Assembly (NCBI GenBank): GCA_963691885.1
Contig: OY829843.1
Location: 682,001 to 746,000 of the forward strand
Source of the DNA: G963691885 sp963691885
GTDB lineage: Bacteria > Pseudomonadota > Alphaproteobacteria > UBA8366 > Aestuariispiraceae
DNA: 64,000 bases
Reading direction: 5' to 3'
Made by a program: the position numbers and the translations under genes. Within the stretch, counting starts at the first letter, position 1, and the number at the start of each line of letters is the position of its first letter. This document shows positions 27,675 through 35,568 of this stretch, one piece after another. The notes under the pieces are model-generated. The model worked only from the letters and a program-made list of their open reading frames with translations. It searched no databases and was not told the DNA's origin.

Positions 27675-28087
27675 CGTCCGCGTGAATTTCAGCCATGATT
27701 TAAAGTATAAAACCCTAGGCAAAAATCCCTCTATTTCACTCCCTGATTACCGTGCACGGAATTTTCTCAAACAAAATCAGATAGATAGACCATCCAACCA
27801 ATGAACTATATACCCTCATTCTGCAAAAGAACATTAAGTAATCACCTAATAATACTAAAACACCAATGATTGGATACTTCAATAAAATCAACACCCCCAA
27901 ACAAAAGCACTCAAAACCGATATTTTTTCTTTCTCGACCAAAAATCTACCGCGACCATTTTTGCCCGCCGCAAAGTCCCGGCAAGCCTTGCTAACCAAGG
28001 CTCATGGCCTTACCGTCACCTTTCATAATCTGGCCGTTAGGCGGCATTTTTTGACTGAACAATGGTCGCGACAGGGGACAAGACCGG
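27675..28087. promoter_or_regulatory. 413-bp divergent intergenic region with a spaced inverted repeat
   Basis: Non-coding, AT-rich in its left two thirds. It must hold the promoters of the leftward TolC-like gene and the rightward amino-acid importer. On the importer side, GCGACCATT (27951-27959) and its exact reverse complement AATGGTCGC (28061-28069) flank about 100 bp that include a small CCTTG-CTAAC-CAAGG hairpin. The right arm ends 18 bp before the importer start. No protein-like frame was seen. Confidence 0.5.
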
Positions 28088-28864
28088 ATGGAAAACCAGA
28101 CCGCAGCTCTGGTCGTTGAAGATCTGCATAAGAGCTTTGGCGATATCGACGTCCTCAGAGGCATCTCGCTGACCGCTCACAAAGGCGACGTGATCTCCAT
28201 GCTGGGCTCCAGCGGCTCAGGCAAAAGTACATTTCTCCGCTGCCTGAACCTGCTTGAGACACCAAATTCCGGTCGTGTCACGGTGGCAGGCGAAGAAATC
28301 CAGATGAAGGCGAACCGCGCTGGCCAAGCCGTACCCGCTGATCCAAAGCAGGTGGAGCGAATCCGGTCCCGATTGGCGATGGTATTTCAGGGTTTCAACC
28401 TGTGGAGCCATATGACCGTTCTGGAGAATGTTATTGAGGGACCTGTCCATGTACTGGGCCTCGACAAGGCAGAGGCAGTTTCCCGTGCAGAGGCCCTCCT
28501 CAATAAGGTCGGCATTTATGAACGTCGCGACTACTACCCGGCCCATCTGTCCGGCGGCCAGCAGCAGCGTGCGGCAATCGCACGGGCCCTGGCGATGGAA
28601 CCGGAAGCGATGCTGTTCGATGAACCAACCTCCGCCCTTGACCCTGAACTTGTCGGTGAGGTTCTGAAAGTCATGCGGGATCTGGCCGAAGAAGGCCGGA
28701 CGATGATCGTTGTCACCCACGAAATGGGCTTTGCGAGAGATGTCTCAAACAAACTTGTGTTTCTGCATGAAGGAAAAGTTGAGGAAAGCGGGCCTCCAAG
28801 CGAGGTCTTCACGGCGCCTAAATCTGAGCGCTTCAAACAGTTTCTGGCCCGTACGCGGGACTGA
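28088..28864 (+). CDS. Polar/basic amino-acid ABC importer ATPase (HisP/GlnQ-like)
   Basis: A 258-residue ATPase with Walker A GSSGSGKS (residues 40-47), Q-loop MVFQGFNLWSHMTVLENV, signature LSGGQQQRAA, Walker B AMLFDEPTSALDP and switch His VVTHEMGF. The NLWSHMTVLENVIEGPVHV region and length (about 257) match the HisP/ArtP/OccP group, which drives uptake of histidine, arginine, lysine or octopine. It is first of four genes (ATPase, binding protein, two permeases); in E. coli hisJQMP the ATPase comes last. Confidence 0.92.
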   Translation: MENQTAALVVEDLHKSFGDIDVLRGISLTAHKGDVISMLGSSGSGKSTFLRCLNLLETPNSGRVTVAGEEIQMKANRAGQAVPADPKQVERIRSRLAMVFQGFNLWSHMTVLENVIEGPVHVLGLDKAEAVSRAEALLNKVGIYERRDYYPAHLSGGQQQRAAIARALAMEPEAMLFDEPTSALDPELVGEVLKVMRDLAEEGRTMIVVTHEMGFARDVSNKLVFLHEGKVEESGPPSEVFTAPKSERFKQFLARTRD

Positions 28865-28872
28865 TACCAACC

Positions 28873-28927
28873 GGCCGGGCTGAGTGAACCGGCCAAAATG
28901 AGAGATTGGTTTCCGGGGGCGTCCCGG
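28873..28927 (+). other. Two stem-loops between ATPase and binding-protein genes
   Basis: GGCCGG/CCGGCC (28873-28878 with 28889-28894) and CCGGG/CCCGG (28913-28917 with 28923-28927) can each form a short hairpin in the 95-nt spacer before the binding-protein gene. Neither is followed by a U tract. Such elements commonly mark RNA processing sites that let the binding protein be made in excess. That role is inferred here. Confidence 0.4.
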
Positions 28928-28959
28928 TAATCGAAACAGTGAACAAGGAGTCTTAAAAC

Positions 28960-29742
28960 ATGGGTTTTGGTAAATTTGGCCTCGCGGTTGCCGCAGGCGC
29001 ATTGGCACTTGGTCTGGCCACATCGGCGCAGGCTGCAGACAAGCTGCGGATCGGGGTGGAAGGTGCCTATGCGCCCTTCTCGGAAAAGACTGCATCTGGC
29101 GAGCTGATCGGTTTTGACATCGACATTGCAAACGCGCTTTGTGCCGAAATGGGCCGCGAATGCGAAATGGTTGAACAGGATTGGGACGGCATGATCCCGG
29201 CCCTTCTGGCCCGTAAATTCGACGCGATCATCGCCTCTATGTCGATCACCGAAGAGCGCAAAAAGCGCGTCGACTTCACCGATCGTTACTACAACACGCC
29301 TGCGAAATTCGCGGGCAAGGCAGGCATGAACCTGGAAGACACCCCGGCAGGTCTGGCTGGTAAAACCATCGGCGTGCAGCGCGCAACAATCCATGATGAT
29401 TATGTCACCACGCTTTTCCGCGACAGCGACATCAAGCGCTATGGTACTCAGGATGAAGCCTATCTCGATCTCACCGCCGGCCGTGTCGATGTGATCCTGG
29501 CGGATTCCATCGCGATCCTGGACGGTTTCCTGAAAACCGATGCGGGTCAGGGCTATGCCTTCTTTGGCGGCGACCACGTTGACCAGAAATTCTTTGGCAA
29601 CGGCGCGGGGATTGCGATCCGTAAAGGCGAGGAATCCCTAAGGGATGAATTCTCTGCAGCCATCAAGGCAATCCGTGCTGATGGCACCTACAAGTCGATC
29701 AACGACAAGTATTTCGATATCGACATCTATGGCGGTCAGTAA
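28960..29742 (+). CDS. Periplasmic basic amino-acid binding protein (HisJ/ArgT-like)
   Basis: A 260-residue solute-binding protein of the SBP_bac_3 family with a clear Sec signal (hydrophobic core to about residue 22, cleavage TSAQA-AD). The mature start LRIGVEGAYAPFSEKTASGELIGFDIDIANALCAEM and the IIASMSITEERKKRVDFTDRYYNTPAKF block are diagnostic of Lys/Arg/Orn/His binders. It delivers ligand to the two permeases encoded next. The start has a strong AGGAG site (AACAAGGAGTC) 8 nt upstream. Which basic amino acid is bound cannot be settled by eye. Confidence 0.93.
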   Translation: MGFGKFGLAVAAGALALGLATSAQAADKLRIGVEGAYAPFSEKTASGELIGFDIDIANALCAEMGRECEMVEQDWDGMIPALLARKFDAIIASMSITEERKKRVDFTDRYYNTPAKFAGKAGMNLEDTPAGLAGKTIGVQRATIHDDYVTTLFRDSDIKRYGTQDEAYLDLTAGRVDVILADSIAILDGFLKTDAGQGYAFFGGDHVDQKFFGNGAGIAIRKGEESLRDEFSAAIKAIRADGTYKSINDKYFDIDIYGGQ

Positions 29743-29760
29743 TCCGCAATAGACGTGAAT

Positions 29761-29796
29761 TGGGTGCATCCGGGATGTTGGTTCCGGATGCACCCA
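29761..29796 (+). other. Perfect 13-bp stem-loop between binding-protein and permease genes
   Basis: TGGGTGCATCCGG pairs exactly with CCGGATGCACCCA around a 10-nt loop, 18 nt after the binding-protein stop. No U tract follows, so it is less likely to be a terminator than a 3' mRNA-stabilising hairpin. In E. coli and Salmonella his/mal transporter operons, such intercistronic structures keep binding-protein mRNA abundant relative to permease mRNA. Confidence 0.7.
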
Positions 29797-29850
29797 CTAA
29801 GTCCATTGTCTTGACACGCCCGATACATAACATGAACAGGAATTCCACCC

Positions 29851-30540
29851 TTGGATAAAGTCTGGGAATTTCGGGTCCTGATCCTTGAAGGCACCTGGAT
29901 CACCATCCAGCTTGCCATCGGGTCCGTCCTGCTCGCGATCCTGTTTGGGCTGATCGGGGCCTGGGGCAAACTGTCAAAATCCAGGACAGCTCAGCGAATT
30001 TCCGAGACCTACACGACCATCATTCGAGGTATTCCCGATCTTGTGTTGATGCTGCTCATCTTTTTTGCCGGTCAGCAATTCCTGAACGATCTGGGCCATT
30101 GGAGTGGCTGGTGGGATTATATCGAAATCAACCAGTTCGCCGCTGCCGTGGGCACAATCGGCATCATCTTTGGCGCCTATATGACAGAGACTTTTCGCGG
30201 CGCCATTCTGGCCATCCCAAGGGGGCAGATTGAGGCAGGCATGGCAGCTGGCATGTCGAAGAGCCTGATTTTCAGACGGATCATCTGGCCGCAAATGGTG
30301 CGCTTTGCCCTGCCCGGTTTCGGGAATAATTGGCTGGTCCTGCTGAAAACAACGGCGCTGGCCTCTATCATCGGACTGCAGGACGTTTTTTATAACGCCA
30401 TCGCCATCGGTCGAAAGTTCAGAGAACCTTTCTCCTTTCTGCTGGTCGCACTGATCATCTATCTGATTCTAAACGCCATTTCCGATGTCGGCCTGCGCCG
30501 CCTTGAGAAAAAATACAACGTTGGTGTTCGCCGTGGATAG
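29851..30540 (+). CDS. Basic amino-acid ABC permease, first subunit (HisQ-like)
   Basis: A 229-residue permease with five or six membrane helices. The EAA loop (EAGMAAGMSKSLIFRRIIWPQM) that contacts the ATPase is present, as is the N-terminal GTWITIQLAIGSVLLAILFG typical of His/Glu/Gln/Arg permeases. The start is a TTG at 29851 preceded by ACAGGAATT. It stops 9 bp before the second permease gene. Confidence 0.9.
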   Translation: MDKVWEFRVLILEGTWITIQLAIGSVLLAILFGLIGAWGKLSKSRTAQRISETYTTIIRGIPDLVLMLLIFFAGQQFLNDLGHWSGWWDYIEINQFAAAVGTIGIIFGAYMTETFRGAILAIPRGQIEAGMAAGMSKSLIFRRIIWPQMVRFALPGFGNNWLVLLKTTALASIIGLQDVFYNAIAIGRKFREPFSFLLVALIIYLILNAISDVGLRRLEKKYNVGVRRG

Positions 30541-30549
30541 GGCCGCCCC

Positions 30550-31245
30550 ATGGATTTAAGCCTCGTCTTTGAGAACTGGGAATTTTTCGCCCTTGGCGTG
30601 TTCAACACAGTCACTCTTTCAGGCCTCGCCCTGTTGTTGGGCGGCGCTCTATGCATCCCGCTCGCCATTGCCAGGGCAACACGTCACCCGATCTTCAACG
30701 GGCCGGTCTGGTGCTTCACTTATTTCTTTCGCGGCACACCACTTCTGGGCCAGCTCTTTCTGATCTATTACGGGCTCGGCCAATTTGAGACTGTTCGGGA
30801 AAGCTTCCTTTGGCCGGTCTTGAAAGAGGCCTATTGGTGCGCAGTAATCGCCTTCACCCTGAACACCGCCGCCTACACGACCGAGATCCTTCGCGGCACT
30901 ATTGAAGCAACGCCCCTTGGTGAGGTTGAGGCCGCTAAGGCAGCTGGCATGTCAAAATTGACCCTTTATCGCAGGATCATCCTGCCCTCCGCCATAAGGC
31001 GTGCCCTGCCAGCTTATTCTAACGAGGTTGTTTTAACGATCCAAGGGTCGGTCGTAGCCAGCACGGCAACCATCATCGACATCCTGGGTGCCGGGCGTTA
31101 CGTGAACGGCAAATACTACGTCGCCTATGAGGGTTTTATCTCAGCCGCGGTGCTTTACATGATCCTGGTTTTCATCGTGTCACGGGCGTTCAAACTCTGG
31201 GAGAAACACTGGCTGGTGCATCTCCGCCCCCGGGAAAGCAGCTGA
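30550..31245 (+). CDS. Basic amino-acid ABC permease, second subunit (HisM-like)
   Basis: A 231-residue permease with an EAA loop (VEAAKAAGMSKLTLYRRIILPSA) and the FNTVTLSGLALLLGG and YFFRGTPLLGQLFLIYYGLG blocks of the HisM/ArtM group. It pairs with the preceding gene. Its last 46 codons and stop are duplicated at 34234-34373, on the far side of the Sel1/IS insert. The copy here is in frame and intact, so the protein looks functional. Confidence 0.92.
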   Translation: MDLSLVFENWEFFALGVFNTVTLSGLALLLGGALCIPLAIARATRHPIFNGPVWCFTYFFRGTPLLGQLFLIYYGLGQFETVRESFLWPVLKEAYWCAVIAFTLNTAAYTTEILRGTIEATPLGEVEAAKAAGMSKLTLYRRIILPSAIRRALPAYSNEVVLTIQGSVVASTATIIDILGAGRYVNGKYYVAYEGFISAAVLYMILVFIVSRAFKLWEKHWLVHLRPRESS

Positions 31246-31248
31246 TCT
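31109..31248 (+). repeat. 140-bp direct repeat, copy A (3' end of HisM-like gene)
   Basis: Identical to 34234-34373 at 131 of 140 positions. The differences are five silent changes and three amino-acid changes when both are read in the hisM frame. Copy A is the functional gene end and also the left border of the insert. Confidence 0.93.
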
Positions 31249-31260
31249 CAAACAAGAACA

Positions 31261-31317
31261 AATTGGTACATGTTGAACTGTGTCTATAAATAATAGACAG
31301 CAGTCTTTCGACCAATT
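31261..31317. other. Nested inverted repeats downstream of the importer operon
   Basis: AATTGGT (31261-31267) pairs with ACCAATT (31311-31317), enclosing TGTCTAT (31281-31287) and ATAGACA (31293-31299). It lies just inside the left edge of the insert, between the importer's stop and the remnant 3' end of the Sel1 gene. It may act as a weak terminator, but there is no clean U tract. Confidence 0.4.
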
Positions 31318-31390
31318 GTCAAGAAAGTGAGTTCAGAACAGCCGGAACACGGATCATTTTATCAATTTGAAACCCGAACATTGTCGTTTA

Positions 31391-31502
31391 TCAGAAGCCG
31401 CAATCTCTGTATTTAGTTCTCATACATTTACTGGCTATTTCTTGAGCCTTTGCAACGCTAGACTTTGTCATCCCAGCTTCTAACTGGGCAAGTTCGTCTC
31501 TA
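31391..31502 (-). pseudogene. Severed 3' end of the Sel1-repeat gene
   Basis: Read on the minus strand, this segment continues the Sel1 frame exactly where the IS630 element cut it. Joining 32557 and upward to 31502 (one copy of the TA duplication) gives SANGDSDARDELAQLEAGM, followed by 27 more residues ending YRDCGF and a TGA at 31391-31393. This is the normal closing pattern of Sel1 proteins (helical tail after the last repeat). It has no start of its own and is separated from the gene body by about 1 kb of transposon. Confidence 0.88.
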
Positions 31503-32554
31503 GAGCGGGTTCCGTTTAGTCGGAATCGGTTTTGAGATTTCTACGAAGCATGATTCCCTGTTTTTATTTTGGAGACCGGGATTATGTCATCAGTCATTTC
31601 GATGGATTTGCGGGAGCGTATTTTTTCTTACGTTATTGCCGGTCACTCGTGCCGATCAGCGGCACGCCTTTACGGTGTCAGCCCAAGCTTTGCGATCAAG
31701 TTGATGCAGCGGTTCCGTCAAGGTCGCGGATTGTGCGGCCCTGGTCGTCGTCGTCCTGTCGGCACCGGGACGCTCGAACCCTATAGAGCGTTTGTCATTG
31801 ACCTTGTCGATGCACAGCCCGATATCACGCTCAGGGAATTGGCGGACGAATTGAGTGCGACGCTGGGGGTTAAGACCAGCAAGGCGACGCTATGCCGGTT
31901 TCTGATTAAGGCGGGATACCGCTATAAAAAAAACGCTGCGGGCACGGGAACAAGAGCGCGCTGATGTGCGCCGCGCGCGTCATCACTGGATCATCCGGCG
32001 ACAACCTCTCATGCGGCTCGACCCACATCGGCTTGTTTTTATTGATGAAACGGCGACCACAACCAAGATGACCCGGCTTAGAGGCCGCGCGCCCAAAGGC
32101 CAACGCCTTGTCATGCATACGCCGTTCGGTCATTGGCGCACGCAAACCTTTATCGCGGGATTGCGCTGCGGCGGCCTCACCGCACCATGGATCCTCAACG
32201 CCCCCATGACCAAGGTCGCCTTTGAGACCTATGTCGAGACACAGCTCGCCCCAACGCTGAGCCGAGGCGATGTCGTTATCCTCGATAATCTCGCCGCCCA
32301 TAAAAGTGACCGTGCCGCTGAAACCTTGCACGACATCGGTGCATGGTTCCTGTTCCTGCCACCCTATTCGCCAGACCTGAACCCAATCGAACAAGCCTTC
32401 TCAAAATTAAAAGCCCATCTCAGAAAGGCCGAGGCCAGAACATTCGATGACCTTACAAACGCAACAGGGTCAATATGCGATCTCTTCACCGAAACGGAGT
32501 GCTGGAACTTCTTCGCAGGCGCTAACTATGCGTACGATTAAATGAAAACAACTC
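31503..32554 (+). mobile_element. IS630-family insertion sequence, complete (1,052 bp)
   Basis: The element runs from GAGCGGGTTCCGTTTAGTCG to the reverse complement of GAGTTGTTTTCATTTAATCG. These imperfect terminal inverted repeats share about 14 of the first 20 positions. It is flanked by TA dinucleotides (31501-31502 and 32555-32556), the hallmark TA target duplication of IS630/Tc1-mariner transposition. It encodes one transposase in two frames and is inserted in the opposite orientation to the Sel1 gene it interrupts. Confidence 0.9.
31584..32541 (+). CDS. IS630-family transposase, frameshifted at an A8 run
   Basis: The first frame (31584-31964) encodes the N-terminal helix-turn-helix region (MDLRERIFSYVIAGHSCRSA) and linker. 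The second (to 32541) encodes the DDE/RNase H-like domain with FIDETATTT, VILDNLAAHKS and LPPYSPDLNPIEQAFSKLK, carrying the three acidic residues. The frames meet at eight A residues (31926-31933). With seven As the reading is YKKTLRAREQERADVRRARHHW, giving one 318-residue protein of normal length. Transcript slippage or +1 frameshifting there, as in many IS630 elements, would make the active enzyme; a simple inactivating insertion is also possible. ATG 31584 is preferred to 31569. Confidence 0.87.
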
Positions 32555-34040
32555 TAGCATCTGAGTCTCCATTAGCGGAGGCAATATTCATCCACACATG
32601 GGACATGGTTTTACTTGCTGGAACACCATACCCTCCGCGATACGCTAAAGCCAAAAAATACTGAGCGTCCACAATGCCCCCGACTGCAGCCTTGGCAAAC
32701 AAGTCGGTTGACTTTTGAAAGTTCTGTTCCACGCCGGTCCCGTCAAAATACATCAATGCGAGATGGTAATGGGCAATCGGCACGTCTTTCTGTGATGCCA
32801 GCTCGAACCATTGAGCAGCCATCTTGTAATCCTGTGTGACACCTTTCCCGCCAAAATACATGAGACCAAGACTGTCTTTTGCGAAAGCATTGCCTCCAGT
32901 TGCCGCTACATGATACCAATTTTAAGCCATTCTGTAATCTTGTTCCACGCCTTGGCCGGTGTGAAACATTCTTCCCAAAAGGTACTGGGCTCCTGAATTG
33001 CCATTCTCTGCGGCAAACTCAAAAAGGCGCGCCGCTTCATTGTAATTTTGTTCGACGCCATCGCCTTGCGTGTACATGAATGCAAGTCGATAACTTGCTT
33101 CGGGAACGCCCTGCATTGCGGCCAGCCTTAGCCAATGCGCCGCTTCACTATAGTTTTGCACGACGCCAGATCCTCTATTGTATGCTAATCCTATCTTCAA
33201 TTGAGAGTCTGGATCTCCTTGCTCGGCTGCTAGTCGATACCAACGTGCCGATTCTGCAAGATCCAAGGAAACACCGTGCCCGTGCTCATACATCGAGGCA
33301 ATCGAATACTGTGCAATAGCATTGCCCTGTTTCGCGGCCAACGTGTACCAACGGGCAGCTTCAGAATAATCACGTTCAACCACCTCACCCTGGTCATACA
33401 TTCCGCCAAGTCGACGCTGAGCGTCGGAACTGCCTAAATCAGCAGCTTCAAAAAACAATTCCATCGCTCGCGCTCGGTCCATACCCACACCAACACCGTG
33501 ATAAAATAATTTTCCTTTCTCAACGACACCCTGTACTTCACCCAACGCAATCGCTTTTTCGAAGTGTAACAGCGCCCTCTCTGGATCACTTTCTACACCC
33601 TCACCATCCCTAAACATTTGTCCGAGCATAACAAAAGATGGTGCAAAGCCTTGTTCCGCTGCCCGAAAACTCCAGTGCAGGGCCGCAGATTTATTTTCTG
33701 CTATACCTAGGCCATCTCTGTAGAGACCGGCGATAAAGAATTGAGCATACACATCGTCATTCTCTGCCAACGGCTTTGCGATTCGTAGAGCATTTTTATA
33801 CTCCTTCGCATCATATGCTGCGATCGCCCTACCGAGTTCATTGGATATGGCATTCGCAGGAGTCACTTTCGCAGAAAGGGCAAAAGTAACTAAGCAAAGA
33901 AGGACGACAACGGGCGTCACAAGCAGCTTCAAAACACGCAAAAACTTGGCAACCGCCGCGGCAAAGTCACCACGCACAAACATGTTGCTCATCATAGAGA
34001 GAGCAAACCGTCCTTCGGCCCTGTATAGATCCCGTGGCAT
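32555..34040 (-). pseudogene. Sel1-repeat (TPR-like) protein gene, broken by a stop codon and by IS630
   Basis: The start ATG 34040 has a GAGAGG site 7 nt upstream. Residues about 35-58 are a membrane or signal segment (VVVLLCLVTFALSAKVTPANA), so the repeats would face the periplasm. From about residue 65, 36-residue Sel1 repeats follow (AARWYTLAAKQGNAIAQYSI and similar). A TAA at 32922-32924 interrupts the frame inside a repeat (YRMA-stop-NWYHVAATGGNAF), and the same frame then continues with further repeats to the IS junction at 32554. A CAA-to-TAA transition would explain the stop. A 372-residue truncated product could still be made. The DNA is visibly AT-richer than its neighbours, suggesting acquisition. 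Sel1 proteins are protein-interaction scaffolds; the partner is unknown. Confidence 0.88.
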
Positions 34041-34233
34041 TTCTTGACCTCTCACTGCAGCAACCAAAAAAATTACAATGTGGTCACAACACTCAAGGAA
34101 GAAAAATTATTCAGGGCACAATCTATAATTTTTTGACAACAATCGCCGGGCACGAAATACCTGTAGCGAAAATGCGCGATCAAATCGAAGTTTGCCAACT
34201 TTCAACCGTATCACGTCCTACTTTGTATCAGCA

Positions 34234-34373
34234 GCAAATACTACGTCGCCCATGAGGGGTCCATCTCAGCCGCGGTTCTTTACATGATCCTGGTTTTCAC
34301 CGTGTCACGGGCCTTCAAACTCTGGGAAAAACACTGGCTGGTGCATCTCCGGCCCCGGGAAAGCAGCTGATCT
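34234..34373 (+). repeat. 140-bp direct repeat, copy B (remnant of HisM-like 3' end)
   Basis: Copy B reads SKYYVAHEGSISAAVLYM... to the same RESS stop as the intact gene, but has no upstream gene body. Its last bases overlap the stop of the convergent iadA gene by 2 bp (34372-34373). That tight convergent junction is what an undisturbed hisM-iadA boundary would look like. Confidence 0.93.
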
Positions 34374-35565
34374 AACCGCCGAATGTCACGTTACGGACCA
34401 GCGCACCATCCCGCATCCACACCGCACCGCCCGCAATCACAGTGTCAAGTGACCAATCATTGTCAAACAGCAGGATATCTGCGTCCCTCCCCGCCTGAAC
34501 GCGACCTTTTCCATGCAGGTGCAGGATTTGGGCCGGGCTGCGGGTAACCAGCGACAGAATATCCTCGACCGGCATCAATTCCTCCCGCAGCATTTTCTGA
34601 ATGGTCGCCAAGAGAACGCGCGGCTGCGCGACCTGCATGCTTTGAAAATTACCCGCCTCGTCATAGACCGGCAGAGAACCGCAAGCGTCTGAGGAGAGCG
34701 TTAGATTATCAATCGGGACGCCCGCCTCCCGCAGGAGGACTGCGGCTTCCCAGGCGTTTTGATCGACCGCTTTTGCTTTACCCTCCGGTCCAGCACCGAC
34801 GGTGATATCAATCGGTGCCAGTTTCCCGAACGCCTTGGCATCCTCCAGGATGCGGGCATTGCGGTTCACATGGGTCGGGTAGAATTTCGAGATCGGCAAA
34901 TCGCTTTCACGTGCGACCTGATAAAGCGGTTCAAACGGGTCCTCCCCATCGCCCATATGGACATGCACGATCCCCGCTTTTCCGGCCAGCATGCCGCCCA
35001 CATGGGCAGACTTACCAAACTTGGTCAGTTCAACAGTCGTGGGCGAAGAGGATCGATGATCCGAAACAGCCGTTTCACCCACACCGATTATCTCTTCGAT
35101 GTAACACAGATCCTCAGAAACGCCGCCGGTCAGAACCGGGGGCGGCACCTGATAGGACCCGGTATAGCACCAGGTACTCAGCCCCTGTGCGCGCAGGGAT
35201 TTGGCCTTCATAACAAGCGACCCGACCGTGCGGGTAATGCCGTCGGTCCCAAGGCAACCCACACAGCTGGTTGTTCCGGCCAGCGCCAGTTGATCAGGTT
35301 GCACCTCTGGCGTGCGGGTCGCGGGACCGCCATCGCCGCCGGCACCTGCGATATGGACATGGCCGTCGATAAAACCGGGCGTCGCCGACAATCCGGTTCC
35401 GTCAATCGTTAAACAATCAACACCAGCCGGCGGCGTGATATCTGTCCCCACGCCCAGGATCCTGCCAGCCCCCAGGAACAAATCCACGACACCACAGGGT
35501 GCGGGATCAAACAGCGTGTCATTCCGGATCAAAATCATCTCCGGACCTTCGGAAGCTTCAGCCAT
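34372..35565 (-). CDS. iadA: Isoaspartyl dipeptidase (beta-aspartyl-peptidase)
   Basis: A 397-residue amidohydrolase. The metal-binding GFIDGHVHIAGAGGDGG (His69, His71), TRTPEVQ, the SSDACGSLP block near the C-terminus and the ISKFYPTHVNRN segment all match E. coli IadA, which hydrolyses beta-Asp dipeptides in the cytosol to remove isoaspartyl damage or to use such peptides. The length equals the family's (about 390). The gene begins 3 bp after the stop of the AstE-like gene, so the two are co-transcribed. Met10 is an alternative start. Confidence 0.9.
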   Translation of the reverse strand: MAEASEGPEMILIRNDTLFDPAPCGVVDLFLGAGRILGVGTDITPPAGVDCLTIDGTGLSATPGFIDGHVHIAGAGGDGGPATRTPEVQPDQLALAGTTSCVGCLGTDGITRTVGSLVMKAKSLRAQGLSTWCYTGSYQVPPPVLTGGVSEDLCYIEEIIGVGETAVSDHRSSSPTTVELTKFGKSAHVGGMLAGKAGIVHVHMGDGEDPFEPLYQVARESDLPISKFYPTHVNRNARILEDAKAFGKLAPIDITVGAGPEGKAKAVDQNAWEAAVLLREAGVPIDNLTLSSDACGSLPVYDEAGNFQSMQVAQPRVLLATIQKMLREELMPVEDILSLVTRSPAQILHLHGKGRVQAGRDADILLFDNDWSLDTVIAGGAVWMRDGALVRNVTFGG

Positions 35566-35568
35566 GGA

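Noticed and set aside
34068..34233. Right-hand att or integrase remnant of the Sel1 insert
   Set aside because: No integrase-like frame or extra repeat beyond the 140-bp copy was found; the interval looks like the Sel1 promoter only.
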